This document shows positions 22,030 to 34,105 of a DNA stretch of 64,000 nt, piece by piece. Source of the DNA: Stentor coeruleus (lineage: Eukaryota; Ciliophora; Heterotrichea; Heterotrichida; Stentoridae). The position numbers were made by a program, and so were the translations under genes. Where the stretch lies: positions 1 to 64,000 of the forward strand of contig MPUH01000266.1 of the NCBI GenBank assembly GCA_001970955.1. The letters run 5' to 3'. A model generated the notes under the pieces. It had not been told where the DNA came from. It searched no databases and saw nothing but the letters and a program-made list of their open reading frames with translations. Within the stretch, counting starts at the first letter, position 1. Every line of letters begins with the position of its first letter.

Positions 22030-23969
22030 TTATAAACTTCAATTAGATTTAATGTAGTTTTTTCATATGGGTGTTCTGGAAAAATTCTAAGAAGGGATTA
22101 TTGATTTTTTATATGTAAAGGAAGAAGCTTGATTGAAATTGTGATAGTTTTTGAAGATGGGATAAAAGATATGTTTGTAAAGAGAAAGTGCTTGAAGAAA
22201 GTTAAAGTTAAATTTTATGAATTTCAGATGAAGGAAGATAACAAATGGAATATTTTTTTTTAAGATTGAAGATAGGAGTAAAAGAAATTGTAGACTGTTT
22301 GGGATATGATATAGGAATTTTGGGATAAGAATTTTGTTTATAGGTCTTGGATAGATAGTTATGGTTTTGTAATTTTTTTTTTATGGATTTTGGGTAGGGG
22401 TTTGCGAGGAATTGAAGAAATAGGATTTGAGATATCTGAGTAAGAAAGTAATTTTTAGACATTTTAATTAGAATAAATGATGTTGATCGATATCTAGTTG
22501 CATTTTTTATGTCAATCTTTCAAACCCACAGACTTAAATTATAGGTGATATATGCTTTTGGCATGCGTGCTTATGAGTTTCTATAAACTGATAAATTGAA
22601 GAAGAAATAACTCTATTTTCTTGATTTCACTTAAAATCAGCTATTTTTTACAATTTTTTCTTCAAAAAATTATCTATAGTGCAAATAAGAATTAGTTTAT
22701 TATTAAGTAGAATTTAAGTTTTTTGAGATATCCGAAAAATGATCTATAAATTTGAGTATGAGTTCTTAAATTCAATTTCACAGCGAATATTATTTGAATA
22801 TTTCTTTTATTTAAGTTTTAGTTAATCGTATGTTTATTTATGTTGAAATCAGTTAAATCGTCTTATAATATTTTTGTTTTATAAATACTTATCATTTTTT
22901 AAGTTATTCATTGAATCTAATTACAACTGTATGTGTTCTGAGGTAATTAAATTTAATTTCTATTGTTGTAGCTGAAAATAATGGATTTTTAGTCCAAGTA
23001 GGTGTTTATAATTGTACTAAGATCACGACTTTTTTCTAAAGAAATGACAAGATTTGTATTAAATCTTATAACTAAGAGAAAATACAACTAAAATAAGTAG
23101 TTATCTTCGATTCTATTAAAAAAAAAAAATCTTGAAAATATTAGCTTTAGTCTTATGATTGTAATAAAAACATAGTAAATTATGGTAATTTTAGTAAACA
23201 ATAAGTTGATTTACAATTTTTTGTATGATTCTTTCAAGATTTTCCAATATCTCATATACAAAAAAAAATCATTTTGCATGTAAAAATAAACAGACTGATC
23301 TTAGGGTATATTTAGAATTTTAGTATAAATGGAACACGTAGATAATGGATTATTAAATAACTTGGAAGGAAGTTAGTCAGATCTTCTAAATATTTGCCAA
23401 ACAGAAAATCAGATTTAATATATAAATTATAATGGTTTTAGTCGATAAGTATTCAATATTATTTTGTTTTTTAAAAAAGCATTTTGATGTTAACTAGGAT
23501 TTTTATATTGACTCATAAGATAATATAGTTTTATGCAATAAAGTTAAACCATCAAAATTCGAAGAGAGGAAAATTATTTGTATAGTTATAGTAATTTAGA
23601 AATCACATAGCTAATTTTGATTTATTTTTATATCATATTATTAGATGAAAAATTAGCTTAAATGATCATTTTATAATATACGCATGGCTGCTTGATTAAT
23701 AAATTATTACGTCATCATTTTTTTCCTTACCTTATTAAACTAATAATTTTGTGTATTTGTTTTCAAAAATTAAGCGCATCAATTCATATCTTTTATCATT
23801 CTTAAAAGTATAATCAAAAAAATATTAAACCTTCTTATATATCCACTATTACTTCTTTTAAATCGAAGGTTATTTTCTTTATATTCTAAAAGGTTCTATC
23901 TATTGGTTGAAGAAAAAAAATATTTTCTGTTCATTCTAAACAAAAGATTTAAACTATTTATTTATTCAA
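22030..23969. other. 1.9-kb gene-free stretch
   Basis: No supported gene. The first ~450 bp is G-rich and C-poor, the 5' flank of the PERK-like gene; its 84-codon minus-strand ORF (22208-22462) is low-complexity flank. The remainder (22.5-23.9 kb) is very AT-rich without long frames, tRNA or repeats. Confidence 0.5.
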
Positions 23970-24428
23970 TCATCTATCTAATCCTACTTTAGCCAAGGTA
24001 ATATTTTCAGCTTCATCATAGCTCTCCATATCAAGCTCTTGCAGTAATCTATATCCAATATTCCATGGATCATCATTGAGTAAATCATTTTTCTCTGAAT
24101 AACATAGCAAATCAGTAAGCTAAATAATTTCTACCTTAAGCTCTTTGAAGTTGAAACAATTTTTGATTTTCAGATGAAGCTTTTTATGGTTAGAAACTTG
24201 GCTACAGTATCTGAATCTGGCATCACACATATCGCATTTATAAGGCTTTTCACCTTTATGCATGTACTCATGTTCTTTTAGATTTTGCTGTGAAGAAAGT
24301 TCTTTTTCACAGATACTACACTTAAAATTTTTTGTTTTTAAGTGTTTAATCACTTGATGACGCTTCAGATTGTAAGGATTAGCGTAGGTTTTCCCACAGC
24401 CATTTTCTTCACAAATATACTCTTTCAT
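23970..24428 (-). CDS. small C2H2 zinc-finger protein, one 15-nt intron
   Basis: Exon 24135-24428, a 15-nt intron GTAGAAATTATTTAG (24120-24134), then exon 23970-24119 ending in TGA give 147 residues. Three C2H2 fingers are visible: C-x4-C...H-x4-H (CEENGCGKTY, HQVIKH), C-x2-C...H-x3-H (CSICEKEL, HEYMH) with the linker KGEKPY, and C-x2-C...H-x3-H (CDMCDARF, HKKLH). The TGEKPY-type linker indicates nucleic-acid binding. The C-terminal exon is acidic (DLLNDDPWNIGYRLLQELDM). It could be a TFIIIA-like or transcription factor; targets are unknown. It is isolated between long gene-free stretches. Confidence 0.78.
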
Positions 24429-25786
24429 TATTGTGATGGTGTGAAATAAAATTACATGGAAGAAAATCGCATTGAATAATTAATGTGCTAATTTTTGGAT
24501 ATTTTTTATGAAGATTTTAAAGACATTTATATGAAAATTAGTTTGAGTTATGCTTATGTGTTAGGCTTATGATAATATCAGGTATTTTTAGGTTGCAAAT
24601 TATTATTTTGTTTGATAGTGAGTGAGATGATTGGCAGGTTTTAGTTTGTAAAAGATAATTAGTTTGCAGCTTTGTTAAGCTTTATGATGTATAAATATGC
24701 ATTTTTCAAGTATTTGTTTTGTTTTTTAGTTGTAGAATTGCAATTATTATTTATTTTGAGTTTATGCAATATATGAATATTAGACTGTGCTTTTTTTGAA
24801 GTTATGGACCATTAATATCATAACGTTTGTGTGTTTATTTTGCTTAATCTTAAAATTATTTTTATAAGAAACACTTAAACTTATTGTAAATATTCATTTT
24901 ATCTTGTTAAAATTTTTTCTTGAGTATCTTGGAAAATAATTTTGTAAATTTTAGATTTTTTGTAATATAGTTATACAATGTAAAGGATTTTTATGAGGCA
25001 TTATTATCGGAATAGTATAATTTTATAAAGAAATATCTATGCTTGGAAATTTATGATTTAGAAATCGATTATTTTATCGCATAATGATTTTAATATGAAA
25101 GAAGAAGAAGTGAACTTTTTGGCTCATTAGATATTTTTATTTTTTAAGATGGTGACCTTGATTAATAAATGTATTTCTTTTGATTTTATCTTTGGATTTA
25201 ATGATGGAAATAAAAATAGATATCATTATAAAAACACTAATTCTTTGATTTGAGTTTTTAAGTTTGAAGTCTTATTTGAAATTAAATATTTTTCATAGTA
25301 AAGATTGATAGTTTTATTATAGAAAAAATTTGAAGATTAGTTTTTGTTGGAAAAATCTCTTAATAATTTTAGTGCACTTTTAAATTAATGATTTTTTATG
25401 ACTAAAAACTTTGAAATTTTTTATCAAGCAAACCTAATAATAAACTAAAATTACAAATTAATTTTATAAGGGTTATGAAAAATATCATATAAAACATAAA
25501 AGTATGAATTTCAACATATAAAGATATCTGGTATAAATATAAAAAGGTTAAAATTTTGAATTACCAAATTTAATCCTATGCTTTGCAGCTAAAAATCAAT
25601 ACTTCGATTTATTATTTTTTAAAATAAGTACACATATTATAACAAAATGAATTAAATTTCTGTAAAATCACTGCTTTAATCCATGATATTTTTAACATAA
25701 TTTTGATTACACACAGTTTCATCTATACTAATTTGATTTTTAAAGGTTTTAAAATTTCAAATTAGCTTGCAAAAGCATTAATAAAT
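24429..25786. other. 1.36-kb divergent intergenic stretch
   Basis: AT-rich DNA between the zinc-finger gene (minus) and the KATNIP-like gene (plus). Only short random frames; no RNA gene or repeat seen. The left part is T/G-rich. Confidence 0.5.
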
Positions 25787-28700
25787 ATGAGTATTAATTC
25801 TCGCCAAGGAGGAAACCAAGGACGAAATATCCTAAAAGCTAAACACGATTTAATAATCCAAGAAAAGCCAGACTCAAATTCAGATGTATATTCAGACTCT
25901 TTTGAAGCAGAATCTTCGCACTCTGAAGCTGAAATAGAAACATTAAAATCAGATCTTATAAACAAAGTACATCAAATGAGCCTTGAAAAACTTAAATCCG
26001 TGGCAAGTTTTATTGAAAGCTTAGAACCTCGACAAGCACCAGGAAGGCCAAAACCTGTCATCCACAAAGGAAAACGTCCTTACTCAGGTAAAATCAATGA
26101 ACACACATGTGAAATTGAAATCAAAGTTCTGAGTACTTGGGGTCATGCTCACTTGGCAGGGCTTACTGAGATAGAGTTTTTCAATTCCAGCCAGGAACTC
26201 ATAAAAATCACTCAGAATAACATCCATATCAAAAACGCGGGAGGACCTCTGACAAACACTAGCAAAATGATTGATGGAGAGAAACATACTGAAGATGATA
26301 AACATATGTGGGTTATACCATTACCAATACCACCTTTAAACCTTGAAATATCAGTGAATTTACCTGAAAACCCTTTTGGTATTAGGATTTGGAATTATAA
26401 CAAAAGTGTTTTAGACTCAGTCAAAGGGATTAAAGATATTCAAATTTTTAAAGACAAAGATCTTATATGGGAAGGTGTTATTAAAAGAGGCTGTGGGAAT
26501 AAATTTGATAATTATTCTACAGATGTTCCTTTAAGTTCTGGATTTGTTATAAAACCTGAAGTAGTTGAGAAAGAACAAGATAATATTCCTGTTTGGGTTG
26601 GAGGTAAGACAGTAGAAGAAAAAAGAAAGAGGGATCAAAGAATGAGACCAGTAGCAAGTGTTCCAAGAGTTATGTATATACCTGATACTGATAATTTAAA
26701 TGATGTTCGAATAGACAAACCTCAAGTAAACTCACAAGGTTTGAATTATAAAAAAAACAACGCAACAACTCGTGATAGAAAATCTGATAAAGAAGAATCA
26801 GGCTTAATTCCTGAACCAACTTTACGTATTCTAGGGCTTAACAGTAAAAAGAAATCCGAGCCACTTAAAGAATCACTTGAATCCTTAGAGTTCTTTAAAA
26901 TCACAAATGAAAGCCGTATAAAACGTGAGAGAATCATTGTAAACCCCAGTTCAATACCCGAAGGGAAATCTTTAATAAAATCCAAGCCTCAGACTGAAGA
27001 GAAAAAACAAAGACCTTCAGACTCACAAGATATGATTGAAAAATTCTTAGCTGAACAGTCAATACCAAAACAACAAGTTCATGATCTCCGCATGCCAAAT
27101 ATGCCCCGAGGCCAAATGATAAGAATTTGCATTTATTCAACTTGGGGAGATCAACATTATATTGGACTTTCAGGAATAGAAATTTTTGATGAAATGGGTG
27201 ACCCTATAAAATTTCCAGACCCTAAAACTCAAATAATAGCGAATCCCCCTGATGTAAATATATTACCAGGATATGGTAAAGATCCAAGAACTATAGATAA
27301 ACTTTTAGATGGGGTTAATTGGACATGTGATGATCTTCATGTATGGTTAGCACCATTTAATAAAGGTCAAATTAATACAATACAAATCGACCTTAAGGCA
27401 ATTATGACAATATCAATAATTAGGATATGGAATTACAATAAATCAAGAATACATTCATTTAGAGGGGCTAAAGATTTGGAAATTTTTATTGATAATAGTC
27501 TGATTTTCAAAGGAGAAATACAAAAAGCTCCAGGAAGAATATTAGATGCTGATCAATATTGTGAGTATTTGGTGTTTACAAGAGAAGAAGGGATTATTAG
27601 AAGGATTGAAACTTTTGATTGGGTTAAAGATTTTGAGCATAATTCGCAAGCTGATAATGAACTTATGTCTACTATAAGGTTACAAAATAGACCTGGTACT
27701 GCTAGTAAACATGTTGGGGAAGATGGAAGGCCGATGACATCAGCAAAAATACCTAAGCCGATTGTATCAAGTTCGGCAATTGCTGGGAGGAAACTTAGGG
27801 TGTTAATACTTGATACTTGGGGTGATGCTTATTATGTTGGTCTTACAGGGATACAGGTTCTTGGGATTGAAGGGCCTTTTGTTATACAAAGGCCATGGAT
27901 TGAAGCTACACCTAGAGATATGAATGTTATTCCAGGATACTCAGGAGACTACCGGACTTTAGAAAAGCTCATTAATAATAAAAACCAAACTACTGATGAT
28001 CATAATATGTGGTTAATCCCATATACAAAAGGAAAATATCATTATATCGACATTGACTTACAAGATACTAGTCAAATCACAGGGATAACTTTTTGGAACT
28101 ACAATAAAAACCCAGAAGATACAAGCCGTGGAGTTAAAGACCTTATAATCTATTTAGATGGTAAACAAGTTACAGAACCTAATATAACCTTACGTAAATC
28201 TCCAGGGAATTCAGAATTCGATTTTGGGCAAACCTTCTCATTACCTTACAAAGATCAGCAATCCTTAGAAAAAACCCAAAAACTCTTTGCAAGTGCTTAT
28301 ATCAAACAAGATTATGAAACCCCATGTTTACCTTCTGGATATATTTTAACTATAAAATTATTAAGTACTTGGGGTGATATGCATTATATAGGGCTTAATG
28401 GTATTGAAGTTTTTGATAGTATGGGTAAAGAAATTATTAGTTCAGGTATTGGATGTCGAGTTGCAGCAAAACCAAATTCAGTTAGAGATCTTGCTGATAT
28501 GAGTGAAGATGTAAGAACACCAGATAAACTTATAGATGGGATTAATAATACAAAAGATGATAGACATATGTGGTTAGCTCCTTTTCAAACACCTGGAACA
28601 TATTTTAATATGAATGGGGGAATGGCTAATGAGATAATTTTGATTTTTGAAAAAAAAATCATTTTTGGGTATGTGCGTTTATGGAATTATGCGAAAACTC

Positions 28701-28963
28701 CTTCGAGAGGTGTTAAGGAGATTATGATGCTTATTGATGATGCTATTGTGTATAAAGGATTTTTAAGACAAAATGGACCTTCAGTTATACTTTTTACTGG
28801 AGAACAGATTATTAGTTCAAGAGTTGCGGATCAGGTTTATTTACATGAAGGGGATAAAGTTAATGTTTTGTTGTATAATGAAGGGAAGTTGGTTGGAGGA
28901 TTAGATCAGCCAAAAGTTGTTGTGGAAAGACCGATGACTAGTGTTGTTAAGCATTATTCGTAA
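25787..28963 (+). CDS. KATNIP: KATNIP-like katanin-interacting ciliary base protein
   Basis: 1058 residues with four copies of the KATNIP (KIAA0556) beta-sandwich unit, near residues 105-230, 440-580, 670-810 and 855-1010. Each copy carries the same signatures: STWGD-HYIGL-GIE-FD, then a NKxxxxDDxHMWLxP segment and RIWNYNKS-RGxKDLEIF. An acidic Ser-rich N-terminus and a disordered linker (about 270-430) separate them. In animals KATNIP binds katanin and microtubules at the ciliary base and is mutated in Joubert syndrome; a ciliate would be expected to use it at basal bodies. Single exon; copies differ enough that the internal duplication is old. Confidence 0.9.
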   Translation: MSINSRQGGNQGRNILKAKHDLIIQEKPDSNSDVYSDSFEAESSHSEAEIETLKSDLINKVHQMSLEKLKSVASFIESLEPRQAPGRPKPVIHKGKRPYSGKINEHTCEIEIKVLSTWGHAHLAGLTEIEFFNSSQELIKITQNNIHIKNAGGPLTNTSKMIDGEKHTEDDKHMWVIPLPIPPLNLEISVNLPENPFGIRIWNYNKSVLDSVKGIKDIQIFKDKDLIWEGVIKRGCGNKFDNYSTDVPLSSGFVIKPEVVEKEQDNIPVWVGGKTVEEKRKRDQRMRPVASVPRVMYIPDTDNLNDVRIDKPQVNSQGLNYKKNNATTRDRKSDKEESGLIPEPTLRILGLNSKKKSEPLKESLESLEFFKITNESRIKRERIIVNPSSIPEGKSLIKSKPQTEEKKQRPSDSQDMIEKFLAEQSIPKQQVHDLRMPNMPRGQMIRICIYSTWGDQHYIGLSGIEIFDEMGDPIKFPDPKTQIIANPPDVNILPGYGKDPRTIDKLLDGVNWTCDDLHVWLAPFNKGQINTIQIDLKAIMTISIIRIWNYNKSRIHSFRGAKDLEIFIDNSLIFKGEIQKAPGRILDADQYCEYLVFTREEGIIRRIETFDWVKDFEHNSQADNELMSTIRLQNRPGTASKHVGEDGRPMTSAKIPKPIVSSSAIAGRKLRVLILDTWGDAYYVGLTGIQVLGIEGPFVIQRPWIEATPRDMNVIPGYSGDYRTLEKLINNKNQTTDDHNMWLIPYTKGKYHYIDIDLQDTSQITGITFWNYNKNPEDTSRGVKDLIIYLDGKQVTEPNITLRKSPGNSEFDFGQTFSLPYKDQQSLEKTQKLFASAYIKQDYETPCLPSGYILTIKLLSTWGDMHYIGLNGIEVFDSMGKEIISSGIGCRVAAKPNSVRDLADMSEDVRTPDKLIDGINNTKDDRHMWLAPFQTPGTYFNMNGGMANEIILIFEKKIIFGYVRLWNYAKTPSRGVKEIMMLIDDAIVYKGFLRQNGPSVILFTGEQIISSRVADQVYLHEGDKVNVLLYNEGKLVGGLDQPKVVVERPMTSVVKHYS

Positions 28964-29441
28964 TTTATTATTTTAATTAGTATGGGTTTTGTTAAATGTG
29001 ATTTTTTTGTAAGATGATGTGTAGGAAATAGGATATATTTTTTTTTATGGGAAATTTTGTTTGGTGAGTTTTGTGTTGGAGGGTCGAAGATTTTTTTAGT
29101 GTTTTTGTAGTTTTGGATTGGGCAAAGATACTGATAATTATAAAAAAAATTATAGTTCATTTTTTGATGTTATAAATTTTTAATAAAAACACCTAAAGAG
29201 TAACTTTATATATTATGCTTTTATATGTATGATTTTGGTATTTAGTTTGAAAATTCAAAGTAAACAGCACTAACCATACCATCTTAAATACAATCCTCTA
29301 TCAGTATAATTTTCAGTAATTTATATTAACATAAATTTATTTATAATACGTATTTCCACAAATCTCAGTTTAAGCTGAAACCCTTATTTCATTTCATTAA
29401 ACAATTCATCTTAGAATAAAATATTTTGATATTAATTAAAA
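28964..29441. other. intergenic, nothing recognised
   Basis: About 480 bp, G/T-rich at first (3' flank of the KATNIP-like gene), then A/C-rich (5' flank of the next). A minus-strand frame at 28954-29160 is skewed flank, not a gene. Confidence 0.55.
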
Positions 29442-32400
29442 ATGAAAGCTAGAGTTGGTTTTTACATTCATAAAATGCTTTCTAAACAACTATACAAGTT
29501 CCACACTGATGTTTTGGCTGTGCAGATCTATCGAGAAGATTCAACAAACAAAATAATCAAAATCCTTTCATTATTAGCTCCAATATTTTGCATTATATAC
29601 AATTGTGCTTATACATTCCAAACAGATATTCTAAATACCTTAGCTGGGTATAACGAAGTGAATTTTGTTTTTAAGTTATTCTTATATTTAGCACTTGATG
29701 AGGTTTTAATTAATATCGGCAAAGCTTTTGAACTTTTAATATTCTATTACTTTCTACTTTCATCAATTTTCGTAGCTGTTCTCTTACAAGTTTACTATAT
29801 AAGGACAAATAAAAGTTCTATACATATACTCACACATTATATAAACTTTGGTTTTATGTTGATTTTTAAAGTTTTCCTTATGCCAATTACAGATACTTTA
29901 ATGCACTGTGTTAAGAATAGGTTTTCATCTTCAATAGACAAACAGTATGATATTCCAGGCTTAGGGGCAATATCTTTAATGTTTTTGATATTTTTAGGCA
30001 TAATGTGCTGTGCTTTTTTACTATACTTTATTGAGAATGCTTATAAAGAAAGGTATACAAGATTTTTTTCATGTTCTAATCCGCTTGGAGAAATACTTTG
30101 GATAGTAAATTCCTGGATCGTAACTTTTTCACATGTGTTTTTATATGAAAATTTCATATGGACTAACCTGGCCAAAATAGTTATTCACGGTTTTTGTATG
30201 CAACTTTTAATCATAAGACAACCATACTACAACTCAAATACTAACGAAATTGTATCAATGGTCTTTTGTATTAACATGCTATCATCTGTGCATTTCCTTT
30301 TAGCTTATTTAACATCTAGTGCTTATACATTAATTGTTCAACTTTTCCTTGTATCTCCATGTATAGCTTATTTAATTAAAGTTAAAGTTCAATCAATTCA
30401 TAACGATCGTATAAAAAATCCTAGAGAAGATGTTGAGTTTGACTGGGAACTTGATGTTTATGCTTTAAGGTTTGTTGAAAGCTTTGAAAAACTTAAGAAA
30501 AAACATATTTCAATTGACTATTCGGAAAAAGTTGAAGGCTTATGTGAGAAATATGAAAAATTTATCAAGAGTTCACTGAGTAAACCGAGTAAGAAAAAAT
30601 ATTTATTGAAATGCTTGTTTTTTATATATGCTGATCATTCTAAAAAGGCTTATTATGAGTTATTTTTCAGTCATTTTCAGCCAAATAATTTCTTTTCAAC
30701 AATCCAACTACAGAAATGCGAGAAGATGTTAAGTAATTTTACCGTCCTTGAGCATTTTTATTCAAGTTACTTCCTATTAAGCTTAAAATCAAGGAAAAAC
30801 GATCTCAAAGTATGTAGAAACTTATTATCCCTCTGTTCAGAACTCCATGAAAGTTACCCAAGCTTAACTAAAATCAACAAAAAAGTTGTCTTCCTAATAC
30901 ACTTCCTAAAAACGACCCTCAAAATCTACGGCAAACTAATGAAAGATTACCAAAACCAAGAAAGCCTAGAAATTTACGGATCATTTCTATCTGAAATACT
31001 AAACGATGAAAAGGGTCGCAAGTTCATCAACCTATCAAAAACCATGAATTCTGAACTAAGTTTTGATAATACAAACAATTGGGTTTTAGACTCATCTTCA
31101 GGTTTCTGTATTTTTAGCATAGAAAAACATGAACAAGGAGCCATTCTTGAAATGAACCAAAATTTTCTAGAAATTTTGTCTATACAAAAAGAAATCGCCC
31201 CAGAGAATATATTAAGTATACTCTTTCCCCCTTTTGATAAAATTGCTTATGATATTATAGCTAATAAGCTTGTTAATACAAAAAAGCTTATTTTACTTGA
31301 AGATTGTTTTAGGTTTGTTTTTGATTTTGAATCTTTACTTATTGATATTGAAGTTAATTTATTGCCGATTAGATGGAAAAAAAAATCTTGTTTGTTGTTT
31401 TCATGTAAAAGGCTTAATGAAATAAAAATACTCCTTTCTGAGAATTTCGCGATACTTGGGATTTCAAGGAACTTTTTAAATAATGTTTTAGGGTATAGCA
31501 ATAGGTCTACTGTGTCACAGATATTGAATACAAATATTGGGTATTTTTTACCTAAGTTTACTGCGAATTATATTGAAAATGGGCTGTTTGATTATGCGGA
31601 TGAAAATAAGAAAAAAATGAGGATAACTTCGAAAAGCTTTAATTATAAGACTATGTCTTTTATCATCCTAAAAATATCTAATGTTCGTGGAAGTATTTTC
31701 CGTCAGACTTCTATGCTTAAAACAATCCATAGACGTCACACTCTATCAATAATCCAATTTTCTGATGCTCACACTACCGAGCTCTTAGATACAAATAAAG
31801 TAGATAAACTTGAAAGTAAGCCTTTTCAAAATGAAAGTTCATGTGATTCTCAAAAACTCAACTACGAACCTGAATCCTTTAGTCTTTCAGCCCGTTCCAA
31901 AAAAGAAAACTCTTTTATTTTACAAGGTTTAGATCAGAAAATAAAAATACTCAAAAGTTCTCTAATCATTTTATATATATTCAGTGTTCTAAGCATAATT
32001 GGCATTTTAACTTTCTTATATTTTTATCTGATTTCCTTTGAAGAGTTCAAAACTGTTGAAAAATTTTCATATATGACAAGTGAGTTAATTGAAATTGCCT
32101 TTGCTGCCAGGAATCTTCAGCTTGTTTCCTTAGGAATTATATCTTTAGATACTTCAAATTATTATAAAGAATTATTAAAAAATGCAACATTAGCTATGCA
32201 CGAACATTTAGATGAATTTTACAACAGCGATTCTAATCTTATAAAAAACGATAATTCTGATTTATTAAATAATGTTGTTCATTTAGTTGTTTTTACTAAC
32301 GGGACTTTATATGAAGAAAAGACTAATTTGATACAAGCTTTGAAGATATTAGCAATTAATGCTGAAACTTTAGCTGCGAGTAGTAATTGGGAAAATGAAG

Positions 32401-33455
32401 AGTTTATGATGATTTACATTAATACTATGGATGATGTTTTGATACATGCACTTGGGAGTTTAGAGCAAATATCAGATAATTTCCACACTCAAAAAAATAA
32501 ACTGAAGCTAAATTTAATGTTAGTGATTATCTTACCACAAGTCATTATATCCGGGCTTTTCGCTATAAGTTTCTTATTACCTTTAACACAAGTGGACAAA
32601 TACTATAAAAAAGCAGTAAGGCAGATTTTCTCTATTAAAAAAGACTCGTTATTAAAAACATCAATAAATTTAATAAAACGTATGCAGGTCTATCATCAAG
32701 AAACCCATATAATAAAAAATACATCTCGTAATCGAAGACCTGATATTCATAAACGTTGGACTATATATGCAATTATTATAACAATCATATTAAGTGTTTA
32801 TTTTATTCTTTTAGACTTATTAGTCACTGCCCCTATAAACTCTTTACATCGTGACCTTGAAAAATTCACAAGTACAGACATGCTTCAATTAAACATTTAT
32901 TTATATACATCTTATTATTGGGCCTGGGAAAATCATTATACAAATTTCCCAAGTATTTCATACTACTCATTACAATGCGAATATCTCACAGTTTCTAACA
33001 TCTCAAATAAAATTTACAGCATAAATAAAAAAATCCATCAAATAACGCAAAATTTTAAAACAAATTTTCAAAACCCAACAATTCAGAACTTTTTATTAAA
33101 CACCCCATGTAATAACAATTTATATTGTGAAAATTATTTTAAAAATGGACTTAAAGGTGCTATTGATAATACTGTTGATGATATAAACAATTGGGTTGTA
33201 AGTGAAAATAATAGTACTGATATATTTGATTTAGTTAGGATTCATAATATTCATTCAGCGGTTTCTAAATTTCAATATTTATGTGAGAATTATGTGACTG
33301 AAAAACTTAATGAATCAAGTTATATGACGATTTGTATAGTGTTGAATGTGTTTTTGGCTATAGGTCTTGTGGTATTTTATAAAGGGTTTTTAAAGAGGTT
33401 TTTTAAGAGAATACTTTTATATGCTAAAGTCAGAATATTTTTTAAAAGTAAGTAA
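29442..33455 (+). CDS. large multi-pass membrane protein, TmcB-like with PAS-like domain
   Basis: 1337 residues, the longest gene here. The N-terminal ~330 residues contain about eight hydrophobic helices. Residues about 340-520 are an alpha-helical repeat region (TPR/HAT-like). Residues about 545-640 resemble a PAS fold (GFCIFSIEKHEQGAILEMNQNFLEIL). A long helix pair at ~840-860 is followed by an extracellular-like stretch, further membrane helices (about 1025-1045, 1110-1130) and a final helix near 1305-1325. The order resembles the TmcB-like proteins greatly expanded in ciliates; function is unknown, sensory or channel-like roles have been suggested for relatives. Family call is moderate. 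Confidence 0.65.
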   Translation: MKARVGFYIHKMLSKQLYKFHTDVLAVQIYREDSTNKIIKILSLLAPIFCIIYNCAYTFQTDILNTLAGYNEVNFVFKLFLYLALDEVLINIGKAFELLIFYYFLLSSIFVAVLLQVYYIRTNKSSIHILTHYINFGFMLIFKVFLMPITDTLMHCVKNRFSSSIDKQYDIPGLGAISLMFLIFLGIMCCAFLLYFIENAYKERYTRFFSCSNPLGEILWIVNSWIVTFSHVFLYENFIWTNLAKIVIHGFCMQLLIIRQPYYNSNTNEIVSMVFCINMLSSVHFLLAYLTSSAYTLIVQLFLVSPCIAYLIKVKVQSIHNDRIKNPREDVEFDWELDVYALRFVESFEKLKKKHISIDYSEKVEGLCEKYEKFIKSSLSKPSKKKYLLKCLFFIYADHSKKAYYELFFSHFQPNNFFSTIQLQKCEKMLSNFTVLEHFYSSYFLLSLKSRKNDLKVCRNLLSLCSELHESYPSLTKINKKVVFLIHFLKTTLKIYGKLMKDYQNQESLEIYGSFLSEILNDEKGRKFINLSKTMNSELSFDNTNNWVLDSSSGFCIFSIEKHEQGAILEMNQNFLEILSIQKEIAPENILSILFPPFDKIAYDIIANKLVNTKKLILLEDCFRFVFDFESLLIDIEVNLLPIRWKKKSCLLFSCKRLNEIKILLSENFAILGISRNFLNNVLGYSNRSTVSQILNTNIGYFLPKFTANYIENGLFDYADENKKKMRITSKSFNYKTMSFIILKISNVRGSIFRQTSMLKTIHRRHTLSIIQFSDAHTTELLDTNKVDKLESKPFQNESSCDSQKLNYEPESFSLSARSKKENSFILQGLDQKIKILKSSLIILYIFSVLSIIGILTFLYFYLISFEEFKTVEKFSYMTSELIEIAFAARNLQLVSLGIISLDTSNYYKELLKNATLAMHEHLDEFYNSDSNLIKNDNSDLLNNVVHLVVFTNGTLYEEKTNLIQALKILAINAETLAASSNWENEEFMMIYINTMDDVLIHALGSLEQISDNFHTQKNKLKLNLMLVIILPQVIISGLFAISFLLPLTQVDKYYKKAVRQIFSIKKDSLLKTSINLIKRMQVYHQETHIIKNTSRNRRPDIHKRWTIYAIIITIILSVYFILLDLLVTAPINSLHRDLEKFTSTDMLQLNIYLYTSYYWAWENHYTNFPSISYYSLQCEYLTVSNISNKIYSINKKIHQITQNFKTNFQNPTIQNFLLNTPCNNNLYCENYFKNGLKGAIDNTVDDINNWVVSENNSTDIFDLVRIHNIHSAVSKFQYLCENYVTEKLNESSYMTICIVLNVFLAIGLVVFYKGFLKRFFKRILLYAKVRIFFKSK

Positions 33456-34105
33456 AGATTATCTGATAAAATAAAAATTTTAGGTTTAGTTAATTGGATG
33501 GAAATGGGCAAATATTGGAAACTTTTAAGCTAAACGATTTGGATTAACAGGCTATAGTCAGATGGTAATGAAAAACCTAAAATTTTTTAAATGGTTTTTG
33601 CGAATATAAAACATTAAAAAATTAACGAAAAAACAAGATACAAAAAATTTCACAAGTTTTTCAATCTAAACATTTTTATACTTTGATTAAGTCATTTACA
33701 CTAGCAGTATTTTATATTTATAAAATATCATTAATTGTCTATAAAAACTAATTTTTAGATTTTGTTAGTATTTTCACGCATTTAACTCAAAGTTTTTCTA
33801 CTAATTTCTAACTTTAAATACTAGACTATTATAAAAATGCTAATGATCTTTTATTCTAAAAAAATATATATCTATTATGCATATTAAAAATCAATACATA
33901 CTCAAGACTTTATACCAAAAGTATTTTTTCATATTCCCTTACCAAATAACATCTGACATACCAAAATATATTATTATATCAGTTNATTTATATATCATTA
34001 AACCTTACGAACTCTCCTTTAAAAGTTTTATACCCTCACAGAAAAATATAATAGTCAAAAAAATTCTCATAAACTAGTTACTTGGGAAAATATGACCATT
34101 GATAA
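33456..34105. other. intergenic with one ambiguous base
   Basis: About 650 bp without a supportable gene. A single N sits at 33985. Unlike the other two N positions in the window, no exact flanking duplication is visible. Confidence 0.55.

Noticed and set aside
22208-22462. 84-codon minus-strand ORF
   Set aside because: Low-complexity Lys/Pro/Ser/Ile composition produced by the C-rich sense-strand 5' flank of the PERK-like gene; no homologous look.
28954-29160. 68-codon minus-strand ORF after the KATNIP-like gene
   Set aside because: Composition follows the skewed 3' flank and it overlaps the end of the real gene.
33985-33985. Possible contig join at the N
   Set aside because: No exact duplicate was found next to it, unlike the other two N positions, so it may be only an ambiguous base.
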